A stretch of DNA of 64,000 bases from Streptomyces sp. NBC_01142 (GCF_026341125.1 NZ_JAPEOR010000001.1:3472001-3536000), one strand, 5' to 3'; positions 27,298-36,600 are shown, numbered from the stretch's first letter. The notes: generated by a model from the letters alone, not told the origin. Made by a program: numbers and translations.

Positions 27298-27873
27298 TTA
27301 CCAGGTGTGCGCGACGTCCACGATCAGCTGGTCGCCGGACTGGAGCACCCGGAACGGCAGCTTGGCGCGAACGCCGACGCCGACCTGGGTCTGTCCCTCG
27401 AAGCTCGCCCCGAACTTGGTGTCCTTGAACGTCTTGTATCCGGTGATGTTCACGCCCGGCAGCGCCTTCGCGGCCTTTCCGGCGTAGGTCGGCTTACCGG
27501 TCGCCGGGTCGTAACTCGGCGCGGACACATAGACCTGCAGGATGGCGCCGCCGGTGACCGGTATCAGGTCACCAGACCCGTCCTGGTGGAACTTGTCGAC
27601 GTAACCGACGTGGTAGCCCAGCTTGCCCGTCACACCACTGACGTCGAAGACCATACGGTCGTAGCAGGTGTTCTGGCTGGTCTTGATGTTCTTCAGCGGC
27701 CTGGAGTCCGTGTCCGTGGCCGACTTGCCGCCGCTGCCCCAGGCGGTCGAGCAGGCGCTGGCCGAGGCGGCCTTCCCCACCTGGCCGGTCGCGGCGCCGG
27801 CCACCCCGGCCGTGCCCACAAGCCCGGCACCCGCCAGCGCGAGCGCCGCGGCTGCTGTCGTTAACCTTCGCAT
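27298..27873 (-). CDS. secreted AMIN-like domain protein
   Basis: 191 residues. A clear signal peptide (MRRLTTAAAALALAGAGLVG, cleavage near AGA-AT at 27) precedes a single domain with QNTCYDRMVFDV, GYHVGYVD and GGAILQVYVSAPSYD. This matches the small Streptomyces family annotated as AMIN-like, which is distantly related to cell-wall-binding AMIN domains. Two cysteines (ACSTAWG and TCYDR) may form a disulfide. It is probably extracellular or wall-associated. It is convergent with the GltD-like gene across a strong terminator. Confidence 0.85.
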   Translation of the reverse strand: MRRLTTAAAALALAGAGLVGTAGVAGAATGQVGKAASASACSTAWGSGGKSATDTDSRPLKNIKTSQNTCYDRMVFDVSGVTGKLGYHVGYVDKFHQDGSGDLIPVTGGAILQVYVSAPSYDPATGKPTYAGKAAKALPGVNITGYKTFKDTKFGASFEGQTQVGVGVRAKLPFRVLQSGDQLIVDVAHTW

Positions 27874-28185
27874 GACCTACCTCCAACTATGAGCTGAGTA
27901 CACGTACTCGCGGTAAGACGGCTGGGTCTGTGGCGACGTTGCGTGTCGGTCGGCTTTCCGCCAACGGTGCGGCGATGTTGGCTCGAAGGCGGTGCTGTTG
28001 ATCACCGGGTGCCCTTCAGCGGGACTGCACGACGCATTCAAGGGCGACGCCGTGCGGGCAACCAGTGAGTGACTGACCGACCCCGCGGCAGCGGGTCTTG
28101 TCCACGCGGTACTCACTCAGCGCGCATGCACCACAGAAGTTGAGCCATACCCGAGAGGTGACGGTGAGCCCGACTGACAGTGAGG
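27874..28185. other. intergenic stretch upstream of AMIN-like gene and IS110 copy 2
   Basis: About 310 bp. It holds the promoter region of the AMIN-like gene near 27890-27930 and the left flank of the second IS110 element. No gene is supported. Confidence 0.35.
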
Positions 28186-29503
28186 ATGTACGTGAGCGTT
28201 CCCCGGCGGGGTCTGACCCACCGACTGACTGACTTCGGGTCCTCAACGGGATTTGTCGGCTCCGGCCGGGGGGCGCTCGCGTGCATCCGCCGGACCGGGG
28301 GGCGTGACTTCATAAGAGCCTGGCCAGAGGCCCCATCACTGTCTTGTCCGCCCTCCCGGCCGACGGGTGCCATCCTGCCCGGTCGAATGGAGAGGACGGC
28401 ACGATCCACGATGGCACAGCATGAGGTCGAGGTCACCGGCGGCGTCGACACCCACAAGGACACCCACACCGCGGCCGCGGTCGACGCGGCCGGCCGGGTC
28501 CTGGGCTCGGCCCAGTTCCCCGCCTCCGCGCTCGGATACCGCAAGCTCCTGACCTGGCTCCGCTCCTTCGGCGTCCTGGTCCTGGTCGGAGTTGAGGGCA
28601 CCGGAGCCTACGGCGCGGGCCTGTCCCGCCACCTGCGTGAACACGACGTGACGGTGGTCGAGATCGACCGCCCGGACCGCAAGACCCGTCGCTGGCAGGG
28701 CAAGTCCGACCCGGTCGACGCCGAGGCAGCGGCCCGGGCCGCGCTGGCCGAACGCCGCACCGGCACCCCGAAGTTTCGTGACGGCCGCGTCGAGGCCCTG
28801 CGGGCCCTGCGGGTCGCCCGCCGCAGCGCGGTCCAGCAAAGGGCCGACGTCACCCGGCAGATCAAGACCCTGATCATCACCGCACCGGAAGGGGTCCGCA
28901 CCATGCTGCGGCACCTGAAGGACAAGGACCTGCTGACCATCTGCGCGGCATTCCGCCCCAGCCCCGGCCAGGCGGGCGACCCGGTCACCGCGACGAAGAT
29001 CGCCCTGCGCTCCCTCGCCCGCCGCCACCGCGACCTGGGCCAGGAGATCGACGAACTGGACGAGCTCATAGCCCCACTCACCCAGGAGATCAACCCGGTC
29101 CTGAGCGAGCTCAACGGCGTCGGCCCGGACGTCGCGGGCCAACTGCTGGTCACCGCGGGCGACAACCCCGGCCGGCTCCGCTCCGAGGCCGCGTTCGCGA
29201 TGCTCTGCGGCGTCGCCCCACTGCCGGCCTCATCCGGCCGCACCCACCGCCACCGCCTCAACCGGGGCGGCGACCGCGCCGCGAACGCCGCCCTCTACCG
29301 AATCGTTCTCTGCCGGCTGCGCTGGGACCAGCGCACCCGCACCTACATGGAACGACGCACCAAAGAAGGCCTCTCGAAGAAGGAGATCATCCGCTGCCTC
29401 AAGCGGTTCATCGCCCGCGAGATCTTCCACGTCCTGACCACCACCAACGCCACAGCAGCGGCCCCGAGTCACCTCACAACCGCCGCTTGACATCCATAAG
29501 AGC
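28186..29503 (+). mobile_element. IS110-family insertion sequence, copy 2 (left end approximate)
   Basis: A transposase gene with a short right end (29491-29503) and a long left non-coding part. The 9-mer CATAAGAGC occurs at the right end (29495-29503) and again at 28311-28319, 92 bp before the transposase start. In the first element the matching segment also lies 94 bp before the start. By analogy it is a donor-binding guide of a bridge RNA, and the left end should be about 125 bp further left, near 28186. I could not find the left junction or the pre-insertion sequence. Confidence 0.6.
28411..29490 (+). CDS. IS110-family transposase (DEDD recombinase), copy 2
   Basis: 359 residues from ATG 28411; the frame is open upstream and another ATG at 28387 is possible. 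The N-terminus VTGGVDTHKDTHTAAAVDAA carries the first Asp of the RuvC-like DEDD site, and KSDPVDAEAAARAALAE carries a later one. The C-terminal Tnp_20 domain has ELNGVGPDVAGQLL and NRGGDRAANAALYRIVLCRL. It differs clearly from the transposase at 7077, so the two elements are distinct IS110 types. No lesion is visible. Confidence 0.93.
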   Translation: MAQHEVEVTGGVDTHKDTHTAAAVDAAGRVLGSAQFPASALGYRKLLTWLRSFGVLVLVGVEGTGAYGAGLSRHLREHDVTVVEIDRPDRKTRRWQGKSDPVDAEAAARAALAERRTGTPKFRDGRVEALRALRVARRSAVQQRADVTRQIKTLIITAPEGVRTMLRHLKDKDLLTICAAFRPSPGQAGDPVTATKIALRSLARRHRDLGQEIDELDELIAPLTQEINPVLSELNGVGPDVAGQLLVTAGDNPGRLRSEAAFAMLCGVAPLPASSGRTHRHRLNRGGDRAANAALYRIVLCRLRWDQRTRTYMERRTKEGLSKKEIIRCLKRFIAREIFHVLTTTNATAAAPSHLTTAA

Positions 29504-29566
29504 ATCCCTCAGCCGGGCGAGTGTCGCTGGATCCTGGTGCGCCGATGCGAGGGGTAGATCGCTGCC

Positions 29567-30190
29567 TCAGATGTGGAGGTCGGGCGGGAAGCCGGTCCAG
29601 CGAAGCTCTGCGGGAAGGTGCCCCATGTCGTTGTAGAAGAGTACGGAAGCAGGCCGTCCGGGTGCGTACCGGATGACGGTCAGTGCGGCGTTGGCGTGGT
29701 TGAGGCCCATCCAGCGCCACTTCGGGGAGTCGAGGGCGGCTCGAACGAGCCAGCCGATGAGGAAGTTGTGGGTGACGATCAGTTCGTGGCGAGGCTTGTC
29801 ACCGTCGACAGGTCCAGCGAACCGTGTGAGAGCTGTCTGAGCCAACTGCGGACCTTGCCGGCGTTCTTCGTCCGGGAACTGGGACAGGCGGGCGAGCATG
29901 GCGTCGGCTGAATCCGAAGGCAGTTCCTCTCTCTGCGGCAGGTAGGGGATGTAGTCCCCAGCGAGCTCCGACGGCTGCAAGGGGACGCCGTCGAGTTGGT
30001 CGCAGATCAGCTGGGCAGTCTGCTCCGCTCGTGGAAGCGGGCCGTGACAGATGGCCGTGAGAGGGTTGCGCTGAAGCCGCTCACCAAGCAGCACGGCTTG
30101 TTGGCGGCCGTTGTCCGTCAGCTTGCTTTCATCCGGTGAAGCCTCACCGTGCCGCGCGAGGTAGAGGTAGCGGGTAGCTGTTCCAGTCAT
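29567..30190 (-). CDS. histidine phosphatase superfamily protein
   Basis: 207 residues. The motif YLYLARHGEASPDESKLTDN places R13-H14-G15 as the phosphohistidine loop of the branch-1 (phosphoglycerate-mutase-like) histidine phosphatases; CHGPLPRAEQTAQLI and the later VTHNFLIGWLV supply the second His. It probably hydrolyses a small phosphorylated molecule. The protein is complete, begins at ATG 30190, and ends close to the right end of the second IS110. Confidence 0.88.
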   Translation of the reverse strand: MTGTATRYLYLARHGEASPDESKLTDNGRQQAVLLGERLQRNPLTAICHGPLPRAEQTAQLICDQLDGVPLQPSELAGDYIPYLPQREELPSDSADAMLARLSQFPDEERRQGPQLAQTALTRFAGPVDGDKPRHELIVTHNFLIGWLVRAALDSPKWRWMGLNHANAALTVIRYAPGRPASVLFYNDMGHLPAELRWTGFPPDLHI

Positions 30191-30719
30191 GGGCCAGATC
30201 CTCTGTCAGCGTTCATGATCTTGCGGATGTCGGGATGGACGTTGACATGCGTTGTGTGGTTCCGCCGCCGACGGACGCACCGGACGCGCCGGGAGACGTC
30301 ACGCGCAGGCTCGGCGAGGACCGCGAGCGGCTGAGTCGCGTTGCCCTCGAGAGGGTGCACGACCGAGCCGCTCACTGCCTGAGCGGCTCGGATCCCCAAC
30401 AGCCTTGCCCGCTGAACGACGACGATGGCCCGGCTGCCGGCCGGCCGCCACCTCGCCCGTCGGCGTGCGCCGCGCCAGGGCAGCCTTGTCACCGACTCCC
30501 TCGAGCACCGCCCCTCCGGCCTCGATCCCAGGATGCGCTTCCATCCCGCCCGTCCCCGGCAGTTCGAGATGCCGACACACGCGTACGAAGCGCTGATGAA
30601 GACCGGGCAGGCCGCCGCCAGGGCATCGCTCATCATCGCGAAACAGACCGGCGCAGTTGCTCCCCGCGCGCTGCTCGACGTCGCCGCGCACCGTCTCATC
30701 GCCGGGCAACAGGACCGGG
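30191..30719. other. region without a convincing gene
   Basis: About 530 bp. A plus-strand frame at 30425-30823 contains PTHAYEALMKTGQAAARASL and reads like protein in places, but I do not recognise it and it has no ribosome binding site. It may be a decayed gene preceding the transposase relic. Confidence 0.3.
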
Positions 30720-30930
30720 CACAGCAGGATTCGCCGGCTGAAGCAGGGCACCCTGACAGCTCCTCCACCGTCGGCCATACCCAAACCCGGACGGGCTCTG
30801 CGCAGGATCATGACGCACCCTGAGCAACTCCGGTCGCACGAAGCCGTCGGGCTGAAGGCGATCCGCGCTGCCTGCCCCGAACTCGACGCAGCCATCGGGC
30901 ACGTCCGCGTCTTCGCCCACCCGGCGAAGG
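30720..30930 (+). pseudogene. C-terminal fragment of an ISL3-family transposase
   Basis: The frame reads PPPSAIPKPGRALRRIMTHP, then LKAIRAACPELDAAIGHVRV. This matches the linker and start of the C-terminal domain of ISL3 transposases (PPVPxPRQVTRWIMTxPDHL...LxAIxAxCPxLDxLxxHVRxFA). The catalytic DDE domain and most of the C-terminus are missing. Confidence 0.65.
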
Positions 30931-31015
30931 CCCGAGATCGCTCAGACGGCGAGGGGTTCAGGAACGGTGAGATACCCGGCAGGCATCCAGGACCCCCAGC
31001 CATCCGGCGCCGGAG

Positions 31016-31519
31016 TCACGCTGCGGTGACCTTGGCCGCGAAGGCATCCAGATTGCCCGACATACGTGCGAGGCGCTCGTCCAGGGTCAGAGACTCCTCG
31101 TACCCTCCGGAACGGAGCTTCGGCTGCCGCTTGCCACGCAGATACAGGGGGCAGGCAAGGTCCGCGCAGACATAGATACCGACCGTGTTGCCCTCGCGGC
31201 CACGGGCGCCCGCCAAGGGCGCAGCGAGCAGAGCGACCCCGGAGGAAGCGTGACCTGTCAGGCAGATCTGGCACAGACTGGACTTCACCGCACTGGTGCG
31301 GCTCACGGAGGGAACACGCAGAGAGATCCCCAGCGGACCCTGCGCTCGCGAGAGCACGAGATGTGCCCGCAGCGGCGCTCCCGGATCCACCCACCCCAGG
31401 AAGTCCAGGTCCTTCCAGGGCAGTTCGGCGAAGTCGAGCGGCAGCCGCAGCCGCGCGGCCTCGCCCTTGGTGCAGTTCACGAAGGACGAGCGGATCTGTT
31501 TCTCACTGAGTGGTTCCAC
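31016..31519 (-). CDS. FBP-domain protein (elongation factor G-binding, treble-clef zinc finger)
   Basis: 167 residues from GTG 31519. The start VEPLSEKQIRSSFVNCTKGE and the C-terminal treble-clef zinc finger (SLCQICLTGH and VCADLACPLYL, a C-x2-C and C-x4-C pair) are those of the FBP_C family. The family is related to staphylococcal FusB/FusC proteins, which bind elongation factor G and confer fusidic-acid tolerance; the role of the Streptomyces members is not known. An ATG at 31570 is in frame, but the family normally starts at VEPL. Confidence 0.85.
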   Translation of the reverse strand: MEPLSEKQIRSSFVNCTKGEAARLRLPLDFAELPWKDLDFLGWVDPGAPLRAHLVLSRAQGPLGISLRVPSVSRTSAVKSSLCQICLTGHASSGVALLAAPLAGARGREGNTVGIYVCADLACPLYLRGKRQPKLRSGGYEESLTLDERLARMSGNLDAFAAKVTAA

Positions 31520-31882
31520 GGGCGTCGACCCTATGCCCGCCCTGACCAGCCCGCATCTCAATATCGGCATGATCCGCCGAGCAGGACCTCATGGTCGGGA
31601 CTCTGCTGGGAGGAGGCTGACCGGCAGTCCGGTCTTCAGCCGCTGGCCTGGAATGCGGGTGTGCCGTCGTTCAGTATTGGGGCAAGGAGCGGGGCTGCTG
31701 AACGGCCGCGGGGCTGCATCCGGATCGGTGAACGCGTAGGTGGGCCGGTGGCCGCCGCCGAAGATCACGTACTGCGTCTCGGTCCGCTCGGTGTCGAACC
31801 GTCGATCCGGTCCGCTTCGAGGGGCGGGGAGGGCAGTTGGCCCATACGGCCGGTCCTGTCAGACCCCTTATCCTCGGCGACC
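31520..31882. other. intergenic stretch
   Basis: About 360 bp between two divergent genes. It should contain both promoters. No gene or striking repeat is visible. Confidence 0.35.
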
Positions 31883-32518
31883 GTGAGTGAATACTTCGCG
31901 GCCAGCCCCGCACTGCGCCCCGGTCCGGGGTACGCCGCCGGGCGGCCCGTCACCTTGACCGTCCACAGGATCGGCAATGTGTCCGTGCCCAGCGGCGCGC
32001 TCGGACTCGGCGACCCTGGCTACCCCGCCCCGGACTCGCTGCTCAAAGTCCCCGTCGACCCCGGGAAGTACGCGGTGGTGGTCACTCGGTTCGACACCGC
32101 CCGCAACAACGGCACACCGTGGACGGTCAACGCCACACTGAGCGTCGTCCTGGCGGACCTCCCCGAGCAGCGGCGGGGTCCGCTGCCCACCGACGACCCG
32201 TCGGCGAAACCATCCGAGATGGACGTCGTCGGCGTGGACGGGGGAGTGGTCGCGGCCATCGACTGGAGTGCCTACGCGCTGCTCTGCGAGCAGGACGAGG
32301 AGCAGCTCGAGTCGTTCTTCCTGGACGACATGGCCTCGCGGCCCACCCCCTGGAACGCCCCGCTGCCCGGCCGCACCGAGAACGTCGTGGCTGATCAGTC
32401 CGGCTACGGCGACGGCGGCTATCCGGCGTACGGTGGCTTCGCGGACGACGGCCGACTGGTCGCGGTGCACATCGACTTCAGCAACGCGGCGTTGACCCCC
32501 GACCGGTACCGGGACTGA
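31883..32518 (+). CDS. DUF4241-like protein
   Basis: 211 residues from GTG 31883 (VSEYFAASPALRPG). Recognisable segments are IGNVSVPSGALGLGDPGYPA, KVPVDPGKYAVVVTRF and GGVVAAIDWSAYALL, and the end has DGGYPAYGGFADDGRLVAVH. This is the pattern of DUF4241 proteins, which have a DPxxxxG-like start, a beta-rich core and no known function; in some bacteria they occur in toxin-immunity settings. There is no signal peptide. It stands alone. Confidence 0.65.
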   Translation: MSEYFAASPALRPGPGYAAGRPVTLTVHRIGNVSVPSGALGLGDPGYPAPDSLLKVPVDPGKYAVVVTRFDTARNNGTPWTVNATLSVVLADLPEQRRGPLPTDDPSAKPSEMDVVGVDGGVVAAIDWSAYALLCEQDEEQLESFFLDDMASRPTPWNAPLPGRTENVVADQSGYGDGGYPAYGGFADDGRLVAVHIDFSNAALTPDRYRD

Positions 32519-33250
32519 CGTCCTCGCCGGCCGGGCAAGGAGCGGTCCAGGTCACGGCTGGACGCCGGTCCCTGGATCAATCCGAGCGGGCGGATCGCCG
32601 ATCCCCGTGCGATCGGCAGTACCACAGGCATGGAGCTCTTCACGGACAGCGGCATGGCACAGGTCTGAGGCCCGGTCTGCAATCCGACCGGATTCCGGTT
32701 CCGAGCACGCGCGCGCACTGAGACGGTGGCCGCTCCGCCCTGCGGCCCCGCGGCCCCGCGGCCCCGCGGCCCCGCGGCCCCGCGGCCCCGCGCGGCTTGG
32801 TCCGGCTTGCCACTTCCCGGCCGATGCCCCTGCAGATGGACTACGACGGCGGCTTCCTCAGGTAGCCGACGGCGCCGAGTCGTCGTTGTCGTGGCCGGCC
32901 GCGACGGTGGCTTGCAGGCGGTCTCGGACGGCCTGGAGCAGAGGGCCTGGGGCAGCGACTGGGCGCGCGAGCACGGTAGAGCCACAGGGCGTCGGCGCCC
33001 TGGCAGAGGAACGAAGCGCCCTTCAGGCGATTGCGTTGACACGGCCATCGTCGTCAGGCCCTGATGTGCGGCTTCCAGAGGTGGGGGTTCCACCACCTGC
33101 GTACGGATTGCCCAGCACCTCGAGCGCGACCGCACGCATCTGCCGTCGGCCGCGCCTCCAGCCCCTACGACCGTTGCGGCTCGCTCACCAGGCCCTCCTT
33201 CTCCGCTTCTCCGAAAGAGGAGGTGCGGCCTCGGGCCGGCGGGGCAGAGG
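32519..33250. other. long intergenic stretch with simple repeat
   Basis: About 730 bp with no supported gene. It contains the GCGGCCCC repeat at 32742-32789. Open frames here are a product of extreme GC content. Confidence 0.4.
32742..32789. repeat. GCGGCCCC tandem repeat, six copies
   Basis: An 8-bp unit repeated six times exactly, then degenerating to gcgcgg. The unit contains CCGCGG across the junction, so the array can form hairpins. It lies outside genes. Confidence 0.9.
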
Positions 33251-34279
33251 TCAGCGGATGATCGGGGTCACAGGAGAGGGAGTACTGCACAGGGCATGTA
33301 CGGCTGAGTGTGCTGCCTGCTCCACGGCGGAGATGCCGTGGGACATGCTCCGGCTGCCGTGGGAGAGGATCACGAGGTAGAACGTTCTCCCGTGTGCTGT
33401 GACCCGCCCCATGCTGTTGATTGCCCAGCGTTGGGACTGGCTGCGCTGCAGCCAGCCGTTCTTGAGTTGCGAACGGCTGCCTTCCGCGGACACCCCCCAG
33501 TCCTGGTCGGCGTCGATCTGGCCCATGAGGGTCTGGATCACGTCGCGTGAGGCTCGATTCAGCGGTGAATGGTCGCCGAACACGGCTGACAGCAGGGTCA
33601 GTTGGTCTGCCGCGGTGGTCCGGGTGAGGCCCCAGTGGGGGCCCGGTCCCGCTTGGGTGGAGGTCAACCCCAGGGTCCTGTTGGCGTCATTGAGTCCTTG
33701 GCCGCCGCCGATACGCCGCCACAGGGCACCGGCGGAGTCGTTGTCGCTGCTCTGGATCATCGAGGCGGCGGTCGATGCCTCCCACTGGGTGAGCGGTCGT
33801 CTCTCGCGCTGGGCATGCAGCAGAAGGGCGGCCAGAATGTCCACCTTCGCCAGGCTCGCCGTGATGTGCGCCTGCGAGCCGGACACCGCTCGGCGACCGT
33901 TCCTGGGCTCCAGAACAGCGACCGACACCTGCGTACCGCTCCGTGTTCGGATCGGTTCGAGGGAACGGGCGAGCGCACTGTTCACATCCGCTGGGGCCGG
34001 CACCCGCGTGCCGAGGCTGCCGTGCGGCGCCTTGGTCGGCTTCGTGTTCCCCGCCGTCAGAGATGCCTGGCTCTGAGCCGGGGGGTGTCCACCCTGGTCG
34101 CCGACTCCGTTCTGACCGGCTGCGAAGCAGCCCGTGAGCAGCATGCCCGCAGCTGAGCATGCCAGTGCCCGCTGTATCCGCCCCCGGCCGACGAGGGCCT
34201 TGTCGTGTCCGCCCGCATCGGGCGGGACAGGCTCCTGCCCCATCCCTTGGGGCGAACAGGCAGTACCAATCGGATCCAT
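33251..34279 (-). CDS. serine hydrolase lipoprotein with class A beta-lactamase-like fold
   Basis: 342 residues. An extended signal region ends in the lipobox AAGMLLTGC, so the protein is probably lipid-anchored outside the membrane. The S-x-x-K motif is SLAK in SQAHITASLAKVDILAALL, followed by SSDNDSAG in the place of the SDN loop; the overall layout matches the penicillin-binding/beta-lactamase superfamily. The KTG motif is not obvious, so it may not hydrolyse beta-lactams. I placed the start at ATG 34279 because GTGAGG precedes it at good spacing; ATG 34297 and 34243 are alternatives. The function is unknown. Confidence 0.78.
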   Translation of the reverse strand: MDPIGTACSPQGMGQEPVPPDAGGHDKALVGRGRIQRALACSAAGMLLTGCFAAGQNGVGDQGGHPPAQSQASLTAGNTKPTKAPHGSLGTRVPAPADVNSALARSLEPIRTRSGTQVSVAVLEPRNGRRAVSGSQAHITASLAKVDILAALLLHAQRERRPLTQWEASTAASMIQSSDNDSAGALWRRIGGGQGLNDANRTLGLTSTQAGPGPHWGLTRTTAADQLTLLSAVFGDHSPLNRASRDVIQTLMGQIDADQDWGVSAEGSRSQLKNGWLQRSQSQRWAINSMGRVTAHGRTFYLVILSHGSRSMSHGISAVEQAAHSAVHALCSTPSPVTPIIR

Positions 34280-34711
34280 CGGGAACCTCACTCGCACAAG
34301 TGGGCGGCAAACAGAACGGAAGATGTGTCCTTAGTCTTTTCCGTCGGGAGGCGCGCCGCATCCCGACGCGGTTTCCTCCCAAAGGCGCAACGCGCTCACC
34401 TCGCACAGCCACCTGACGGCCCCTCGGGACAAAACGAAGGCCCTCTTTCCCTGCCCGCTCCGCACCTGCACCGCGCCGCTGCGTCGCGCAACGTCGTCCC
34501 CGGTACTGGTGCCGCGGCCTTTCCGCGTCACCCTTCCCGGTGAGCGCCTCGCGGCGTTTGGGGGTGAGTTCGATGGCGATTGCTGCGCGTTCGCGTGGTG
34601 TCAGTCGCGGTTGCACCGGCTGCTGGGGAGTGCGGAAGAGGTGTCTGGGGGCGGTCGGATCCGTGGTCGGCCGGTCTTGACTTCCGTTCGGCGCGGAGCT
34701 GAGGGACCTGC
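34280..34711. other. intergenic stretch
   Basis: About 430 bp between the serine hydrolase gene and the sigma-factor remnant. Minus-strand frames contain RLTPRERAAIAIELTPKRRE near 34560, which I could not assign and which may be a small relic. The last 15 bp hold a GAGGGA ribosome binding site for the former sigma gene. Confidence 0.35.
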
Positions 34712-35207
34712 ATGAAGGGACACGCTCGGTGCGGTCGCGCGGTTCGGTCCGGGGACCGTGCTGCGTTCGACGGGATATTCGATGCGCATGCGCGGGTGGT
34801 GTACGCGCTGCCGTCCGAGTGACCGGGAACTGGGCTGCGGCCGAGGACGTGGTGTCGTTGACGTTCCTGGAGGTCTGGAGGCCTGGAGGCTTGGCGGCTG
34901 CCGGAGAAGCTGCACACCGAGGTAGTGAGCGTGCGGGCCTGAGACCATGCCCGACTTCGCCGACGAGGTGGTCGGCCGGATCACCGACACCGAAGAGCTG
35001 AAGGCAGCAGCCCGCGCGCTGGGCAAGCTCCGCCGCAGCGAGCGTGAGGTGTTCACCTGTGCGTGTGGAACGGGCTGGGCTACGCGGCAACCGCTGAGGT
35101 GCTCGGGATACCGGTGGGCACCGTCCGCTCCCGCCTGTCCCCGCGTCCGCGGACGGCTGCGCAGACTCGCCGAAGCCGAGCTCGGCCACGGCCACAGCAG
35201 GAATCGT
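34712..35207 (+). pseudogene. decayed ECF-type RNA polymerase sigma factor gene
   Basis: Pieces of one ECF sigma factor appear in order but in different frames. They are MKGHARCGRAVRSGDRAAF with DAHARVVYAL (stop at 34820), then TGNWAAAEDVVSLTFLEVW, then MPDFADEVVGRITDTEELK and ALGKLRRSEREVFT, then remnants of VLGIPVGTVRSRL. Region 2 and region 4 parts are recognisable, but at least three frameshifts, a stop and a deletion separate them. The original start with its GAGGGA sequence survives at 34712. Confidence 0.8.
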
Positions 35208-35440
35208 GAGGAACCGCCTGCCGGCAACGGACACATACCAGGCGGCCGCACCGTTGCGGCCCGTTCATCGAAGAGTACCAGCCCGAGCGGCGCGAGCGGG
35301 CCGAGCTCGAGGAACTGGCCCGGCTGCTGCCGGCCCCGGCCGATCCCGACCTCGCCCCGGACCGCCACCGCGTGGTGACGCCGGGGATGCGAGCAGCGGC
35401 CCGGTACAGGGCGGTGCTGGTCTCGGGCGGGGCAGCCGTG
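35206..35440 (+). pseudogene. remnant of a CU044_5270-family gene (sigma-factor partner)
   Basis: The start VRNRLPATDTYQAA and then, in another frame, EEYQPERRERAELEELARLL and PAPADPDLAPDRHRV match the N-terminus of CU044_5270-type proteins. These proteins usually follow an ECF sigma gene and are thought to be membrane-linked partners. The membrane helix and the rest are missing. It follows the sigma remnant directly, so the pair decayed together. Confidence 0.65.
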
Positions 35441-35584
35441 TCCCGCAGGAGGTCTCCGATGGTGACGAAGGCCTCCTGATCCGGGCGAGTGGGAGGGCCG
35501 GACGGTCCACACACCCTGAGGAGGCTTGGACATCGCCGATATCTGATTTGCGGTGATCCGCTTTGCCGGGAAACGATTGCGGTC

Positions 35585-36154
35585 ATGGAGCGCCCGAAAC
35601 AGATCATCGACTGCGGAGACTTCGCCCTGCGGCGCTGGCAGGCGGAGAGCGACTTCGATCCCCTGTTCCGGATGATCGAAGAATCGCTCGACCATCTCCG
35701 TCCCTGGATGCCATGGGTCGCCCGCCACAGCCCGGAGCGCATCCGCAACTTCCTCGCCCGCTGCGACCCGAAGTGGCAGAGCGGCGATGCGTACAACTAC
35801 GCGATCACCGCGAACGGCACACTCGCCGGCAGCTGCTCGATGTACCGGGTCGGCGATCCACAGGGCCGAGGCGCGGGGTACTGGCTGCATCCCGCCGCCA
35901 CGGGTCAGGGCATCGCGACCCGGGCGACGGCAGTCCTGGCAGCCGAAGCATTCGCCCTGCCAAACGTGGAGTACCTGGAAATCGCGCACGACCTGGCCAA
36001 CACCTCCAGCGGCGCCGTACCGCGGCGCTTGGGCTTCTCTGAAGTCCGCCGCGAACAGGTAACGACGCCCCCGGCACCCTCTGACAGCGGGATCGACGTG
36101 GTCTGGCGGTTGAACCGCCCCACATCGCCCCTCCACGACACTCTCGGCCCCTGA
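35585..36154 (+). CDS. GNAT family N-acetyltransferase (RimJ/RimL type)
   Basis: 189 residues from ATG 35585. Features are LRRWQAESDFDPLFRMIEES, LDHLRPWMPWVARHSPE (the typical RimL-like WMPW segment), GYWLHPAATGQGIATRA for acetyl-CoA binding and a final RRLGFSEV. The substrate is not predictable. The open frame extends upstream to 35489, but the family begins at MERPKQ. It follows the sigma-factor relics and stands alone. Confidence 0.85.
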   Translation: MERPKQIIDCGDFALRRWQAESDFDPLFRMIEESLDHLRPWMPWVARHSPERIRNFLARCDPKWQSGDAYNYAITANGTLAGSCSMYRVGDPQGRGAGYWLHPAATGQGIATRATAVLAAEAFALPNVEYLEIAHDLANTSSGAVPRRLGFSEVRREQVTTPPAPSDSGIDVVWRLNRPTSPLHDTLGP

Positions 36155-36303
36155 CCAACTGCCCGAGCGACGTAGGCACAACGCTGTGCATGCATCGGAC
36201 CATGTTCGCGATCCCCAGCGTGCTCGCTCCCACCGTCCACGCCTCCACCGCCCGGGCTGTCGCCGCCACGGATCGCACCGGCTGCCACGCCCTCCTCGCG
36301 GAA

Positions 36304-36546
36304 TCAGACTGGAGCGAGGCCGAACACGCGGGTCCCGGCAAGTCTTGCCAGGCCCGGCAGAGCGCGGGTTCGCGCATCCTGCGGGTCCTGGCCGCTGGGC
36401 CGTGGCGAGATCGAAATGTCCGGCCTTACGACGGGATCGGCGGTCGCCTCAGCAGAGGCTGCCACCTCGGCCACGGTCACCCGCCCGCGCGTCTGCAGGA
36501 ACAGCAGCAGCGTCGTCACCGGACGATCAGCTCGCACGCCGATCAT
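36304..36546 (-). pseudogene. N-terminal fragment of a WYL/DeoR-type (YafY-like) regulator
   Basis: The frame starts MIGVRADRPVTTLLLFLQTR then GRVTVAEVAASAEAT. This is the beginning of WYL-domain regulators (MRADRLVxxLLLLQxRGRVTAxEVAxxLEVSxRTxRRD). The recognition helix and the WYL domain are not intact; later pieces are scrambled. Such regulators are often divergent from TIGR03086-type genes, exactly as here. Confidence 0.7.
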
Positions 36547-36600
36547 TCTCTTTCAGGAACTGGCCAGAAGATGGCCTATTTGACTTCCAGGATGGGAGTC

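Noticed and set aside
30425..30823. Plus-strand frame of 132 codons
   Set aside because: Parts read like protein, but there is no start signal and no family; kept only as a note in the intergenic entry.
32742..32789. Possible CRISPR array
   Set aside because: The repeat is an 8-bp head-to-tail array with no spacers. No CRISPR array or cas gene was seen in the window.
34509..34715. Short plus-strand frame upstream of the sigma remnant
   Set aside because: No family resemblance and no plausible start; treated as non-coding.
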